In this document: positions 15,246 through 24,511 of the stretch, in pieces | How the letters are laid out: every line of letters starts with the position of its first letter | Position numbering within the stretch: the stretch's first letter is position 1 | Source: an uncultured Porphyromonadaceae bacterium | GTDB lineage: Bacteria > Bacteroidota > Bacteroidia > Bacteroidales > Muribaculaceae | NCBI GenBank assembly: GCA_900541835.1 | Contig: UQLL01000028.1 | Location: 1-35,827, forward strand | Length of the DNA: 35,827 nucleotides | Direction: 5' to 3' | Translations under genes and position numbers: made by a program | Notes under the pieces: generated by a model | Databases searched by the model: none | Told to the model about the DNA's origin: nothing | Seen by the model: the letters and a program-made list of their open reading frames with translations, nothing else

Positions 15246-15746
15246 TCAGAATTCGGTGAATGTGACGGGGAGCAGGTCGGCCACCGAGGGGATGATGTAT
15301 ATCTTCTCGGCTCCGTACAGGATCACCTGCATCGGGCCGTGGAGGTGTTCGTACTCGAGCAGCGCCTGGCGGCATGCGCCGCATGGGGCGATGGGGGAGG
15401 GCTGGAAGCAGTCGTCGAAGCCGGCGCCGGGGCGGCGGTTGAGGCGGTATGTGTTGGCGGCGACGGCTATCTTGAGCATCCGCTTGCCGGGGTGGCCGGC
15501 GGAGGCCCAGTAGGCGGTGGTGCGCTCGGCGCACATCGACGACGGGAAGGCGGCGTTCTCCTGGTTCGACCCCGACACCACGGTGCCGTCGTCGAGCAGG
15601 ATGGCCGCCCCCACGCTGAAGCGTGAGTATGGCACGTAGGAGGTGCGGGTGGCGGCCTTGGCGGCGTCCACCAGCGCACGATCGGCGTCCGTCAGCTCCG
15701 AGTAGGAGCATACCGTCACCGGCGTCACTATCTTCATTTCTTCCAT
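15246..15746 (-). CDS. cdd: Cytidine deaminase
   Basis: The 166-residue enzyme starts at ATG 15746 (MEEMKIVTPVTV). A TTG seven codons upstream would overlap the promoter. The zinc site is complete: MCAERTTAY supplies one cysteine and the catalytic glutamate, and PCGACRQALLEY supplies the other two cysteines, as in the tetrameric three-cysteine class. YVPYSRFSVGAAIL and the asparagine in SGSNQENAAFP contact the nucleoside. It converts cytidine or deoxycytidine to uridine in pyrimidine salvage. It is the first gene of the minus-strand pair with the secreted peptidase. Confidence 0.95.
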   Translation of the reverse strand: MEEMKIVTPVTVCSYSELTDADRALVDAAKAATRTSYVPYSRFSVGAAILLDDGTVVSGSNQENAAFPSSMCAERTTAYWASAGHPGKRMLKIAVAANTYRLNRRPGAGFDDCFQPSPIAPCGACRQALLEYEHLHGPMQVILYGAEKIYIIPSVADLLPVTFTEF

Positions 15747-15764
15747 GCTCGGGAAACTTTGCCG

Positions 15765-15796
15765 CAAAAATATGCAAAAAATCCGACACTGCCAAA
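15765..15796 (-). promoter_or_regulatory. Promoter of cdd
   Basis: On the minus strand TTTG (15796-15793) and TATTTTTG (15772-15765) are separated by 20 bases, matching the Bacteroidetes consensus. The -7 box ends 18 bases before the ATG at 15746, which supports that start over the upstream TTG. Confidence 0.65.
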
Positions 15797-15867
15797 TCGG
15801 CCCCGTCCGACATCCCAGGCCCGAAAAGTCCGACTTTTGCGACGAAAGACAATAAATGGCGCGGAAA

Positions 15868-15899
15868 CTTGGCCGTGTCGGGAAAGTTTAGTAAATTTG
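15868..15899 (+). promoter_or_regulatory. Promoter of the GLUG-repeat protein gene
   Basis: TAAATTTG (15892-15899) is a good -7 box. CTTG (15868-15871), 20 bases upstream, is a weak -33 box. It is divergent from the cdd promoter and lies 37 bases before the ATG at 15937. Confidence 0.55.
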
Positions 15900-15936
15900 C
15901 GGACCACAAAAACATTCATTAACTTACGAACAAGCT

Positions 15937-18900
15937 ATGAAACGACTACTGTTCATGATGCTTACGGCGCCGCTGGCGCTCCTGGGCTTCGCGCAGGCGG
16001 AGCAGCCGGAGCCGCCCGCACGCGGCACCGTGACGTTCGCGGCCATGGAGCGACCGGCTCCCCAGGCCCCGGCGTCGCCCAAGAGTATCTCTGCCGCAGA
16101 GCCATTCCGCGCAGGCACCGTGCCATCCGCGCCCGTAGAGGCGATGCCCGTGCGGAAGACCCCGGGCCGCGCCTGGCAGCAGGCCGACATCGTCGGCGAC
16201 CGCCAGCTGATGGCCAACAACCACTCCACGCACGTATGTTACGGCGGCGACGCCTCCGTCTCCGCCGTCGGTGCCGACTCCGTGGCCATAGCCCGCTTCT
16301 GCTTCGGCGACGTCACCATCCGGGCACACGTCGACTACGCCACCGGCGCCGTCACCATCCCCACCCAGTTCATCGACTCGGTGCAGGGCATGCCCGTGTA
16401 CCTGTGCCGCATGGACTTCCGAACCTCCACCTACGACAAGACCGCCTCGCTGCGCGGCCACCTCTACAAGGGGAGCATCGTGATCGACGACGGCTTCGGC
16501 TTCTTCGTCACCGAGGGCGCCCAGGCCGGCGCCTACCTCACCGTGGGCCTCTTCGACTACGCCGCCGTGGCGCAGCCCAACGCCACCATCACCGCCAGGC
16601 GCATCACCTTCAAGAATAACACACAGACCGTCGCCAACCGACAGGTCACCGACCAGGTCAGCAACGGCTTCGCATATCCCGTCTCCCCGACCCGGGTGCG
16701 CCTGATGCGCCTGCCCGTGGTCACCTCCTTCTCCGACATCGACCTGACGCTCACCCCCGACGGCCGCGTCAACATCGACCCGCAGGCCATCTCGCAGTTG
16801 TCCCTGTACGGCGACTTCTTCATCTACAACATGACCGAGAGCAACGACGGCACCAACGTCAAGTTCTCCATCAATGTCCTCAACCCCGTCGAGGCCACCT
16901 ACACCACGGGCGATAAGAAACTCACCTGGGGTTCCTGGGCAGTGGCCCGTCCCAACGCGCTGCTGGGCAGCTACGAGGGGGCTTCGGTGACCTTTACCGA
17001 GGCCATCGAGTTCCCGCAGGCTCCCACGCTCAACCTCGAGGGAGAGGGCACGCAGTCCTCCCCCTGGCTCATCAAGACGTCCGACGACCTGGCCGCCCTG
17101 CGCTATGACATCGTCAACAACGCCACGTACCGCGGCGCCCTGACCAGCGACGGCAACGACCACCAGTATTATCCCGTCTATGCGGGCAAGTACTTCCGCC
17201 TTGCCAACGACATCGACTTCGGCACCGACGCTCCCGGCGTTGACCCCATCGGCGACACGCAGCACTGGTTCGCCGGCTCCTTCGACGGCGCGGGCCACAC
17301 GCTGACCAATTTCTTCATCGACAACTACGCTTACGACTATGCCGGTCTGTTCGGCCACGTAGCCCGCGGCGGCGAGCTTAAGAACATAAAGATGCACCGC
17401 GCCGTGGTCAACACCATCGGCTATACCGCAGGTACTCTCGTAGGCTACAGCTACGCTCCCCTGACCGACATCACCGTCACCGACTCCCGCGTGGTGGCCG
17501 CAATGGGCTATAACGCAGGCACCGTGGCCGGTTACTGCTCCGAGCCCATGACCCGCGTCAACGTCAGCGGCACCTACGTGCAGGCCCTCGGCTACACCGG
17601 CGGCATCGCGGGCCGCAGCTACAGCAACATCACCGACTGCCACGCCCAGGGCCGCGTCATCGCCACCGGCAAGCAGGTCTTCTCCGGCGGCCTCGTAGGC
17701 CACGGCTCCAAGCAGACCACCGCATCCCCCGCCCCGGTCATCACCCGCTGCTCCTACACCGGCGTGGTGCAGGCCACCGGCGATGAAATCGGCGTGGGCG
17801 GCCTCTTCGGCGCCCTCTCCTACTCCAAGCTGCAGTCGAGCTTCGCCAACGCGGTCGTCTCCAACGCCTCCTCCATTTCGGCATACGTCGGCGGCCTGGT
17901 CGGCACCACCTTCCAGTCCGAGATCACCGACTGCTACGCCACCGGCTACGTGCGCAACCCCGAGACCACGATGTGCGGCGGCCTGGTGGGCCACAACACC
18001 AAGGGCCTCAACAACGAGGTACCCACCGTCATCCGCTCCTCCTACTCCTCGGCAATGGTGCTGACCAAGTCGGCCTCCGACACCCGCGGCATCACCGGCG
18101 ACACCGAGAACTTCACCATCACCGACTGCTGGTTCGACAACCAGGTGGGCGTGCTGCCGGGCGCCAAGTGGGGCCTGAACACCTCCGCCCTCACCTCCGG
18201 CGCCCTGCCCCAGGGCTTCAGCGCCGACAGCTGGAACGCCGCCGCCGGCTCCTACCCCACCCTGAAGGGTAACGACACCACCGCCGCAGCCCGCGTAAGC
18301 TCCGCCGCCGTGGTGCTCGGCGCAGGCCAGACCATCAACGACATCCAGACCGACTTCTCCTACTCCCCCGTCAAGCTGACATGGCAGGCCCTGAAGGCCG
18401 ACGGCCTCGACAGCAAGGGTGGCTACGCATTCACCTTCGACGGCGGCACGGGCCGCCTCAACTACGAGCAGTACACCGACACCGTCTACGCCATAGAGGG
18501 CCGCGCCTCCAAGTATTGGTTCCTCAACATCGCTCCCGCCCCGTTCGACGGCAAGGGTACCGCCGAGGAGCCCTGGCTGCTCAAGACCCGCGAGGATGTG
18601 CGCAAGTTCTCGGACATGAGCAACAATGCCCGTATGACCTTCGCCGGCCGCTACGTGGTGCTGAACAATGACATCGACTGCGGCGGCGACACCATCGTGC
18701 CCGTCTGCAAGGACAAGGCCGCCAAGCTCGTCTTCGAGGGCAACTTCGACGGCCGCGGCCACACGCTCGACAACTTCCGCGTCGTCGGCGTGGCCTTCTT
18801 CACCGAAGAGACGGCCACCGGCACCGCAGTGCCCGGCCAGGTCAACCCCAAGGATGAAGGTTCCTATTATTACAGCGGCCTGTTCGGCAACGTCGGCAAG

Positions 18901-21900
18901 ACCGGCGTGGTCCGCAACCTCACCGTCGGCCCGAAGGCCGACATCCAGAGCTTCCAGTACGGCGGCGCCATCGCCGGCGGCTCCGAGGGCCTGATCGAGA
19001 ACTGCCGCAACTACGCCCGCGTGCGCACCTACTTCTCCTGCTCGGGCGGCATCGTCGGCTACCTCAAGGCCGGCGGCATCGTGCGCGGCTGCTACAACGA
19101 CGGCTTCATCGCCGTCAACGCCTACAACGCCGGCGGCATCGCAGGCCAGGCCCAGCAGGGCCGCATCGAGAAGTGCGAGAACACCGGCGAAATCGCAGCC
19201 TACTGGTTCAACCCCTACCAGAAGGAGGGCAGCCAGTATTGCGCTGGCGGCATCGCGGGCAACTGCGACCGCACCGTCCTTGAAAATGTGGTCAACTCCG
19301 GCCTCATCCGCTCCTACAAGCAGGTGGGCGGCATAGCAGGCAAGATGGCAGGCACCGCCGCCATACGCGCCTCCGCCACCGCAGCCGTCAACTACGGCCT
19401 CGTCTACGCCTCCGCCGAGCGCTCCTCGCAGGGCTCCATCGCAGGCACCTCGACCAACGCCGACTACGCCGCCTGCCTGGCCGACAAGCAGATTCAGAAG
19501 GTCGGCACCGTCTCGGGCGGCCTGCTCGAGGGCACCCAGATGCTCCCCACCCTCAGCCTCGCCTCGGCCCAGGGTTATCCCGCACAGCTGCTCGCCGACT
19601 CCGTCTGGAGCCTGGCATCGGGCAAATACCCGACCATGAAGTATGCCGCCGGTCAGCAGCCCCTGCAGTCGCGCCTCAACTCCACCGCCGTAATCCGCTT
19701 CCCCGCCAATGACTTCGCGCAGTCAATGGTGGCCGACGCGCCCCTCAGCGCAGGAGTGGACTGGAAAGTGGTCAACAACTTCGTCTTCTCCATCGCCGAC
19801 AACACGCTGAAAGTGCTGCCGCCCATGTCCGGCTGCTTCACCGACACCGTCGTCGCCAGCCTCGAAGGCGCCACCCGCCGCATCCCCGTGGCAGCGCTCA
19901 ACTGCGTCCTCACCGAGGGCGAAGGCACCATGGCCAAGCCCTTCCTCATCCGCGAGACAGGCGAATGGATGGCAGTGGCCCGCTTCATGAAGCAGTGGGA
20001 CTTCGACTATCAGGGTTACTACTTCAAGCTGATGAACAACCTCGACTTCCGCGACACCGAATTCCTCCCCTTGGGTGCCGACGGCGTGATGTTCAACGGC
20101 TCCTTCGACGGCAACGACAAGTCCATCTCCAATGTAAGCTACGAGGGTGTGGTCTCCGACAGGACCCAGGTGGGCCGCGGCCTGTTCGGCACTTTAGGCT
20201 ACGACGGCTTCGTGTCGGGCCTGACGCTTAAGTCCGGCTCCATCTCCGGCTATCAGAATGTGGGCGGCATCGCCGGCATCTGCTACGGCAACGTGCTCGA
20301 CTGCCATAACTCGGCCACCGTCACCACACTCGGCACCACCGGTGCGGGCGGCATGGCCGGCTACGCCTATCCGGGCGCCCAGTTCCTGATGTGCTCCAAC
20401 TCCGGCGCCGTCATCGCCAAGACCAACTATGCCGGCGGCATCGTCGGCGGGACACCCGCCGCGGCCGACGTCAGCATCGACGAGTGCTCCAACTCCGGCA
20501 CCGTGGCCGGCGCGAGCAAGATCGGCGGCATCGCCGGCTCCGCCTCCGCCGCCATCTCCAAGTGCGTCAACACCGGCGAGGTGCGCACCTCCACCACCAC
20601 CGGCACATACGCCGCCGGCATCGTCGCCGAGGCCCTCGTGCCCAGCTCCGTGGAGAATTGCAGCAACTCCGGCACCGTCTGGGCCAACCAGTACATGGCC
20701 GGCATCGTGAGCTCCACCGTGGCCCACACCGCCGCCAGGCCCTTCCGCCTGGCCTCGTGCGCCAACACCGCCGACCTGGCCGTCGGCGCCAAGGGCTACG
20801 CCGGCGGCGTCGGCTCCGCCATCAAGGCCGGTTCCGTCGTCACCGACTGCCTCAACACCGGCAAGCTCTCCGGTCCCGCCTCCGGCCAGATCCGCATCGG
20901 CGGAGTCCTGAGCGAGATAGCCACCAGCGCCGGAGCGCCCTCCTCGGTGAGCAACTGCCGCAACTACGGCAGCGTCGAGGCATGGTCCAACTCCGGCGGC
21001 GTCATCGCCGCAGCCTCCGGCGACTCCCTCAAGGTCGTCGACTGCCGCAACACCGCATCCGTCAAGGGCAACGCCACCTCCGGCACCAACGTCGGCGGCA
21101 TCCTCGGCAACGGCCCCGCCGAGTTCATCGACTGCTGGAACTCCGGCGACATCGTCGGCGCAGGCAACCAGGTGGGCGGCATCAACGGCACCAACACCGC
21201 CAAGTCCCTGCGCATGACACGCTGCGTCAACATCGGCGACGTCACCGCCGGCACCACCTCCGCAGGTGGCATGATCGGCCTGGGACGCGCCACCATGACC
21301 GACTGCTACAACTCCGGCGACATCACCGGCACCAGCGCCGTAGGCGGCCTCTTCGGCCAGCCCGGAGCCGCGGCGTCACCCGTCTACACCATCGTGGTGG
21401 ACCGCTGCTACAACACCGGCAAGATCACCGCCACCTCCAACTGGGGCAACATCATGGGCCAGAACAGCTCCTGCAAGTACCTCAGCATCGGCGACAAGGT
21501 CTTCGCCAACACCGACACTACCGCCCTTTCCGACTACGACAACGCACTCCGGGTGACCGGCCTGCGCACCGGCGAGCTGATGCAGCGCAACATCTCCGAC
21601 GCGTTCGCGCTCAACGCCTACACGTTCCCGACGCTGAAGGCGCAGGTCGCCAACGACACTCTGAACATCGCCGCCTGCGCCGTGGTGCCCTCCTCCGACG
21701 AGACCCTGCAGAGCGTCCGCACCCACGTATACCTCAGCCAGGTGCCCGGCGCCGAGTGGACCAGCTCCACCGCCGCGCTCATCGTCAAGGGCGACTACGC
21801 CTCCAACCGCTCCCAGGGCGACAACACTCCCGCGCAGCTCACCCTTAAGCTCGGCGGCCTGCAGCGCGTGTTCGACCTCAACCTCATGAAGTATTCGGGC

Positions 21901-22068
21901 GTCGACGGCCTCGACACCGACGCCAGGCCGGTGCTCCGCGTAGAGTACTACCGCACCGACGGCGCCCGCACCACCGCCGACGACACCGCGCCCGTGCTCA
22001 TCCGCCGCACCGTCTACACCGACGGCACCAGCACCGTCGCCAAGATCGCCAACCGCAACCGCCGCTGA
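15937..22068 (+). CDS. Giant secreted GLUG-repeat protein
   Basis: The 2043-residue protein opens with a signal peptide (MKRLLFMMLTAPLALLGFAQA). A variable N-terminal domain runs to about residue 365. Three large modules then each begin with a GxGTxxxPWLI-like box: GEGTQSSPWLIKTSDDLAAL near 368, GKGTAEEPWLLKTREDVRKF near 872 and GEGTMAKPFLIRETGEWMAV near 1327. Each module carries short GLUG-type beta-helix repeats of the form GGIAG...x-C-x-N-x-G, such as NCSNSGTVWANQYMAGIV, with more than twenty near-regular turns in all. A compact C-terminal tail (VLRVEYYRTDGARTTADD to VAKIANRNRR) resembles Bacteroidales sorting domains. The likely site is the cell surface or outside, with an adhesive or glycan-binding role (inference). 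Regular Cys in the repeats is notable. Confidence 0.88.
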   Translation: MKRLLFMMLTAPLALLGFAQAEQPEPPARGTVTFAAMERPAPQAPASPKSISAAEPFRAGTVPSAPVEAMPVRKTPGRAWQQADIVGDRQLMANNHSTHVCYGGDASVSAVGADSVAIARFCFGDVTIRAHVDYATGAVTIPTQFIDSVQGMPVYLCRMDFRTSTYDKTASLRGHLYKGSIVIDDGFGFFVTEGAQAGAYLTVGLFDYAAVAQPNATITARRITFKNNTQTVANRQVTDQVSNGFAYPVSPTRVRLMRLPVVTSFSDIDLTLTPDGRVNIDPQAISQLSLYGDFFIYNMTESNDGTNVKFSINVLNPVEATYTTGDKKLTWGSWAVARPNALLGSYEGASVTFTEAIEFPQAPTLNLEGEGTQSSPWLIKTSDDLAALRYDIVNNATYRGALTSDGNDHQYYPVYAGKYFRLANDIDFGTDAPGVDPIGDTQHWFAGSFDGAGHTLTNFFIDNYAYDYAGLFGHVARGGELKNIKMHRAVVNTIGYTAGTLVGYSYAPLTDITVTDSRVVAAMGYNAGTVAGYCSEPMTRVNVSGTYVQALGYTGGIAGRSYSNITDCHAQGRVIATGKQVFSGGLVGHGSKQTTASPAPVITRCSYTGVVQATGDEIGVGGLFGALSYSKLQSSFANAVVSNASSISAYVGGLVGTTFQSEITDCYATGYVRNPETTMCGGLVGHNTKGLNNEVPTVIRSSYSSAMVLTKSASDTRGITGDTENFTITDCWFDNQVGVLPGAKWGLNTSALTSGALPQGFSADSWNAAAGSYPTLKGNDTTAAARVSSAAVVLGAGQTINDIQTDFSYSPVKLTWQALKADGLDSKGGYAFTFDGGTGRLNYEQYTDTVYAIEGRASKYWFLNIAPAPFDGKGTAEEPWLLKTREDVRKFSDMSNNARMTFAGRYVVLNNDIDCGGDTIVPVCKDKAAKLVFEGNFDGRGHTLDNFRVVGVAFFTEETATGTAVPGQVNPKDEGSYYYSGLFGNVGKTGVVRNLTVGPKADIQSFQYGGAIAGGSEGLIENCRNYARVRTYFSCSGGIVGYLKAGGIVRGCYNDGFIAVNAYNAGGIAGQAQQGRIEKCENTGEIAAYWFNPYQKEGSQYCAGGIAGNCDRTVLENVVNSGLIRSYKQVGGIAGKMAGTAAIRASATAAVNYGLVYASAERSSQGSIAGTSTNADYAACLADKQIQKVGTVSGGLLEGTQMLPTLSLASAQGYPAQLLADSVWSLASGKYPTMKYAAGQQPLQSRLNSTAVIRFPANDFAQSMVADAPLSAGVDWKVVNNFVFSIADNTLKVLPPMSGCFTDTVVASLEGATRRIPVAALNCVLTEGEGTMAKPFLIRETGEWMAVARFMKQWDFDYQGYYFKLMNNLDFRDTEFLPLGADGVMFNGSFDGNDKSISNVSYEGVVSDRTQVGRGLFGTLGYDGFVSGLTLKSGSISGYQNVGGIAGICYGNVLDCHNSATVTTLGTTGAGGMAGYAYPGAQFLMCSNSGAVIAKTNYAGGIVGGTPAAADVSIDECSNSGTVAGASKIGGIAGSASAAISKCVNTGEVRTSTTTGTYAAGIVAEALVPSSVENCSNSGTVWANQYMAGIVSSTVAHTAARPFRLASCANTADLAVGAKGYAGGVGSAIKAGSVVTDCLNTGKLSGPASGQIRIGGVLSEIATSAGAPSSVSNCRNYGSVEAWSNSGGVIAAASGDSLKVVDCRNTASVKGNATSGTNVGGILGNGPAEFIDCWNSGDIVGAGNQVGGINGTNTAKSLRMTRCVNIGDVTAGTTSAGGMIGLGRATMTDCYNSGDITGTSAVGGLFGQPGAAASPVYTIVVDRCYNTGKITATSNWGNIMGQNSSCKYLSIGDKVFANTDTTALSDYDNALRVTGLRTGELMQRNISDAFALNAYTFPTLKAQVANDTLNIAACAVVPSSDETLQSVRTHVYLSQVPGAEWTSSTAALIVKGDYASNRSQGDNTPAQLTLKLGGLQRVFDLNLMKYSGVDGLDTDARPVLRVEYYRTDGARTTADDTAPVLIRRTVYTDGTSTVAKIANRNRR

Positions 22069-22150
22069 GGCGCCCGTGGTCCCGGTGAACGATAAGCATT
22101 TTCCTTAGCGCCCGGCGCGCTCCTCGGCGCCGCGCATATCCTCAAAAGCC

Positions 22151-22185
22151 AAGAGGCCGCCCCCACTGCCGGGGGCGGCCTCTTG
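22151..22185. terminator. Bidirectional terminator between the GLUG gene and the nfnB-like gene
   Basis: A 14-bp perfect stem, AAGAGGCCGCCCCC with GGGGGCGGCCTCTT, has a 6-base loop. It sits between two convergent genes. T-runs are short, but the stem is very stable. Confidence 0.75.
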
Positions 22186-22204
22186 CGGTCTCGGTGCGCG
22201 CGCT

Positions 22205-23605
22205 TCAGCGCGGCGATTCGGTCAGGTATCGGTCGATGGCGCGTGCGGCTTTGCGGCCGGCGCCCATGGCCAGGATCACCGTGGCGGCGCCGGTCACGGC
22301 GTCGCCGCCGGCGAACACGCCCGGACGGCTGGTGCGGCCATCCTCGTCGGCCACGATGCAGCCGTGGCGCTCCGTCTCCAGGCCGGAGGTGGTGTCCTTG
22401 ATGAGCGGGTTGGGGCTGGTGCCCAGGGCCATGATGACCACGTCGGCGGGAATGTCGTGCTCGCTGCCGGCCACGGCCACGGGGCGGCGGCGCCCGCTGG
22501 CGTCGGGCTCGCCAAGCTCCATGCTCACGCAGCGCAGACCGCGCACCCAGCCGTCGTCGGTGCCCAGGATCTCCACGGGGTTGGTGAGCATCCGGAAGTC
22601 GATGCCCTCCTGCTTGGCGTGGTGCACCTCCTCGCGGCGGGCGGGGAGCTCGGCCTCGCTGCGGCGGTAGACGATCACGGACTCGGCGCCCAGGCGGCGG
22701 GCGGTGCGCACGGCGTCCATGGCGACGTTGCCGCCGCCCACCACTATCACGCGCTTGCCGGTGTAGACGGGCGTGTCGTAGCAGGGGTCGTAGGCGTGCA
22801 TGAGGTTGTTGCGGGTCAGGAACTCGTTGGCCGAGTACACTCCGTTGAGGTTCTCGCCGGGGATGCCCATGAAGCGGGGCAGGCCGGCCCCGGAGCCTAT
22901 GAACACGGCGTCGTAGCCCTCGTCGTCCATCAGCGAGTCGACGGTGACGGTGCGGCCCACCACGACGTCGGTCTCGATTTCCACGCCGAGGCGCCTGACG
23001 GCCTCCACCTCCCGGGCCACGACGGCATCCTTGGGCAGGCGGAACTCGGGGATGCCGTACACGAGCACGCCGCCGACCTTGTGCAGGGCCTCGAAGATCT
23101 TCACCTTGTAGCCGAGGCGGGCGAGGTCGCTGGCGCATGCGAGCCCGGAGGGGCCGGAGCCGATGATGGCCACTTTCTTCCCTTTCGGCTCGGGAGCGTC
23201 GGCGGCGGGTGCGTCGCCGGCGTTGGCGATGGCCCAGTCTCCGACGAAGCGCTCGAGCTTGCCGATGCTCACCGGCTCTCCCTTGATGCCGAGCACGCAG
23301 GCGCCCTCGCACTGGTTCTCCTGGGGGCATACGCGGCCGCAGACCGCGGGCAGCGAGGAGTCCTCGGCGATGACGCCTGCCGCCTTGCGCAGGTCGCCCT
23401 CCCTGAGGGCCTGGATGAAGCGGGGTATCTGGAGGCTGACGGGGCAGCCCTGCACGCAGCGGGGCTTGGGGCAGTTGAGGCAGCGGCTGGCCTCGAGGGT
23501 GGCCTCGTCGAGGCTGTAGCCCAGGCACACTTCCTTGAAGTTTGTCGCTCTCTGGGCGGGGTCCTGTTCGCGGACAGGCACGCGGGGTATCTTGTTAACG
23601 GCCAT
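22205..23605 (-). CDS. nfnB: NfnB-like / glutamate synthase small-subunit-like flavoprotein
   Basis: The 466-residue protein has two N-terminal [4Fe-4S] cysteine clusters (CLNCPKPRCVQGCP near 42 and CGRVCPQENQCEGAC near 90). An FAD-binding motif follows near 150 (VAIIGSGPSGLACASDLARL). A second nucleotide-binding motif lies near 290 (VIVVGGGNVAMDAVRTARRL). The last conserved block is GVFAGGDAVTGAATVILAMG. This is the GltD/NfnB fold. Its start overlaps the upstream PyrK-like gene by 11 bases, which points to NfnB, the large subunit of NADH-dependent ferredoxin:NADP oxidoreductase, rather than glutamate synthase. No GltB is nearby. It would balance NADH, NADPH and ferredoxin in an anaerobe. Confidence 0.85.
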   Translation of the reverse strand: MAVNKIPRVPVREQDPAQRATNFKEVCLGYSLDEATLEASRCLNCPKPRCVQGCPVSLQIPRFIQALREGDLRKAAGVIAEDSSLPAVCGRVCPQENQCEGACVLGIKGEPVSIGKLERFVGDWAIANAGDAPAADAPEPKGKKVAIIGSGPSGLACASDLARLGYKVKIFEALHKVGGVLVYGIPEFRLPKDAVVAREVEAVRRLGVEIETDVVVGRTVTVDSLMDDEGYDAVFIGSGAGLPRFMGIPGENLNGVYSANEFLTRNNLMHAYDPCYDTPVYTGKRVIVVGGGNVAMDAVRTARRLGAESVIVYRRSEAELPARREEVHHAKQEGIDFRMLTNPVEILGTDDGWVRGLRCVSMELGEPDASGRRRPVAVAGSEHDIPADVVIMALGTSPNPLIKDTTSGLETERHGCIVADEDGRTSRPGVFAGGDAVTGAATVILAMGAGRKAARAIDRYLTESPR

Positions 23606-24443
23606 GGCAGGTGCAGTCTTCGGGGTTGGTCTTGGGGTTGTTGCGGTACATGTTCTGGCGGCGCATGGCCTCGTCGAAGTCGACTTTGTGCGCGTCGAAC
23701 TCGGGTCCGTCGACGCAGGTGAACTTGGTCTCGCCGCCGACGCTCACGCGGCATGCGCCGCACATCCCGGTGCCGTCGACCATCAGGGCGTTGAGGCTTA
23801 CGATGGTGGGGATTCCGGCCTTGAGGGTGCTCAGGGAGGCGAACTTCATCATGATCATGGGGCCGATGACGACGCAGCGGGTGTAGCGGCCCTGGTCGTA
23901 GAGCTGCTCCATGAGGGCGGGCACCATGCCGTGGAAGCCGGCGGAGCCGTCGTCGGTGCAGAGGTACAGGTTGCCGGCCACCTTTTCCATCTCGGGCACG
24001 TAGCAGAGCAGGTCCCTGGTCTTGGCGCCGATGATGACGTCGGCGTCGACGCCCCTGGAGCGGAGCCACTTCACCTGGGGATAGACGGGAGCGGCGCCCA
24101 CGCCTCCGGCCACGAACAGGATGCGCTCTTTCTTCAGGTCCTCGTCGCCGAGGTCCATGAGGTCGGTGGGGCGGCCCAGGGGCCCGGCCACGTCGGCGAA
24201 CCTGTCGCCCTCCTCCATGTCGTTGATCTTGCGCGACGACACGCCCACGGCCTGGGTCACGATGGTGACCGTGCCGGCTTCGGCGTCGTAGTCGCAGATG
24301 GTCAGCGGGATGCGCTCGGCGATCTCGTTGACGCGCACAATCAGGAACTGTCCCGGCTTGGCGCTGGCGGCGATGCGCGGCGCGTGGACGGTCATCTCCG
24401 TCACGGCCGGCGACAGCCACCGCTTGCTCTTTATCTCATACAT
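23595..24443 (-). CDS. nfnA: NfnA-like ferredoxin-NADP reductase subunit (PyrK-like)
   Basis: The 282-residue protein has an FAD domain (HAPRIAASAKPGQFLIVRVN), an NAD(P) domain (ILFVAGGVGAAPVYPQVKWL) and an iron-sulfur motif DGTGMCGACRVSVGGETKFTC. Asp followed by three cysteines is consistent with the unusual [2Fe-2S] ligation known for NfnA. The tail ends in NPEDCTCHGR. It pairs with the next gene, which overlaps it by 11 bases. Together they would form the electron-bifurcating NfnAB complex in the cytoplasm. A sulfide dehydrogenase-type annotation is the usual alternative for this pair. It is divergent from the U32 gene across a 68-base promoter region. Confidence 0.85.
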   Translation of the reverse strand: MYEIKSKRWLSPAVTEMTVHAPRIAASAKPGQFLIVRVNEIAERIPLTICDYDAEAGTVTIVTQAVGVSSRKINDMEEGDRFADVAGPLGRPTDLMDLGDEDLKKERILFVAGGVGAAPVYPQVKWLRSRGVDADVIIGAKTRDLLCYVPEMEKVAGNLYLCTDDGSAGFHGMVPALMEQLYDQGRYTRCVVIGPMIMMKFASLSTLKAGIPTIVSLNALMVDGTGMCGACRVSVGGETKFTCVDGPEFDAHKVDFDEAMRRQNMYRNNPKTNPEDCTCHGR

Positions 24444-24479
24444 TACTAATGGTTTTTCATGGTGATGTTATTCTGGCCG

Positions 24480-24506
24480 CAAATTTAGGCATTTTTTATA
24501 ACTTTG
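24480..24506. promoter_or_regulatory. Back-to-back -7 boxes for nfnA (minus) and the U32 gene (plus)
   Basis: TAAATTTG on the minus strand (24487-24480) serves nfnA. TAACTTTG on the plus strand (24499-24506) serves the U32 peptidase. Neither has a clear -33 TTTG. The plus box ends only five bases before the U32 ATG, so that mRNA should have almost no leader. Confidence 0.5.
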
Positions 24507-24511
24507 CAGGC

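Noticed and set aside
15202..15915. Upstream extension of the C1B peptidase frame
   Set aside because: It would bury the signal peptide and overlap cytidine deaminase. The ATG at 15201 gives a proper signal peptide.
15946..18762. 938-codon minus-strand open frame inside the GLUG gene
   Set aside because: Composition is dominated by Val/Gly/Ala/Asp, there is no recognisable domain, and it mirrors a repeat-rich real gene.
22364..23722. Plus-strand open frame of 452 codons opposite the NfnB-like gene
   Set aside because: Shadow frame. The minus-strand flavoprotein has clear cysteine clusters and nucleotide-binding motifs.
22205..24443. Glutamate synthase small subunit as the function of the GltD-like gene
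   Set aside because: No large subunit is nearby, and the overlapping PyrK-like partner indicates an NfnAB-type complex.
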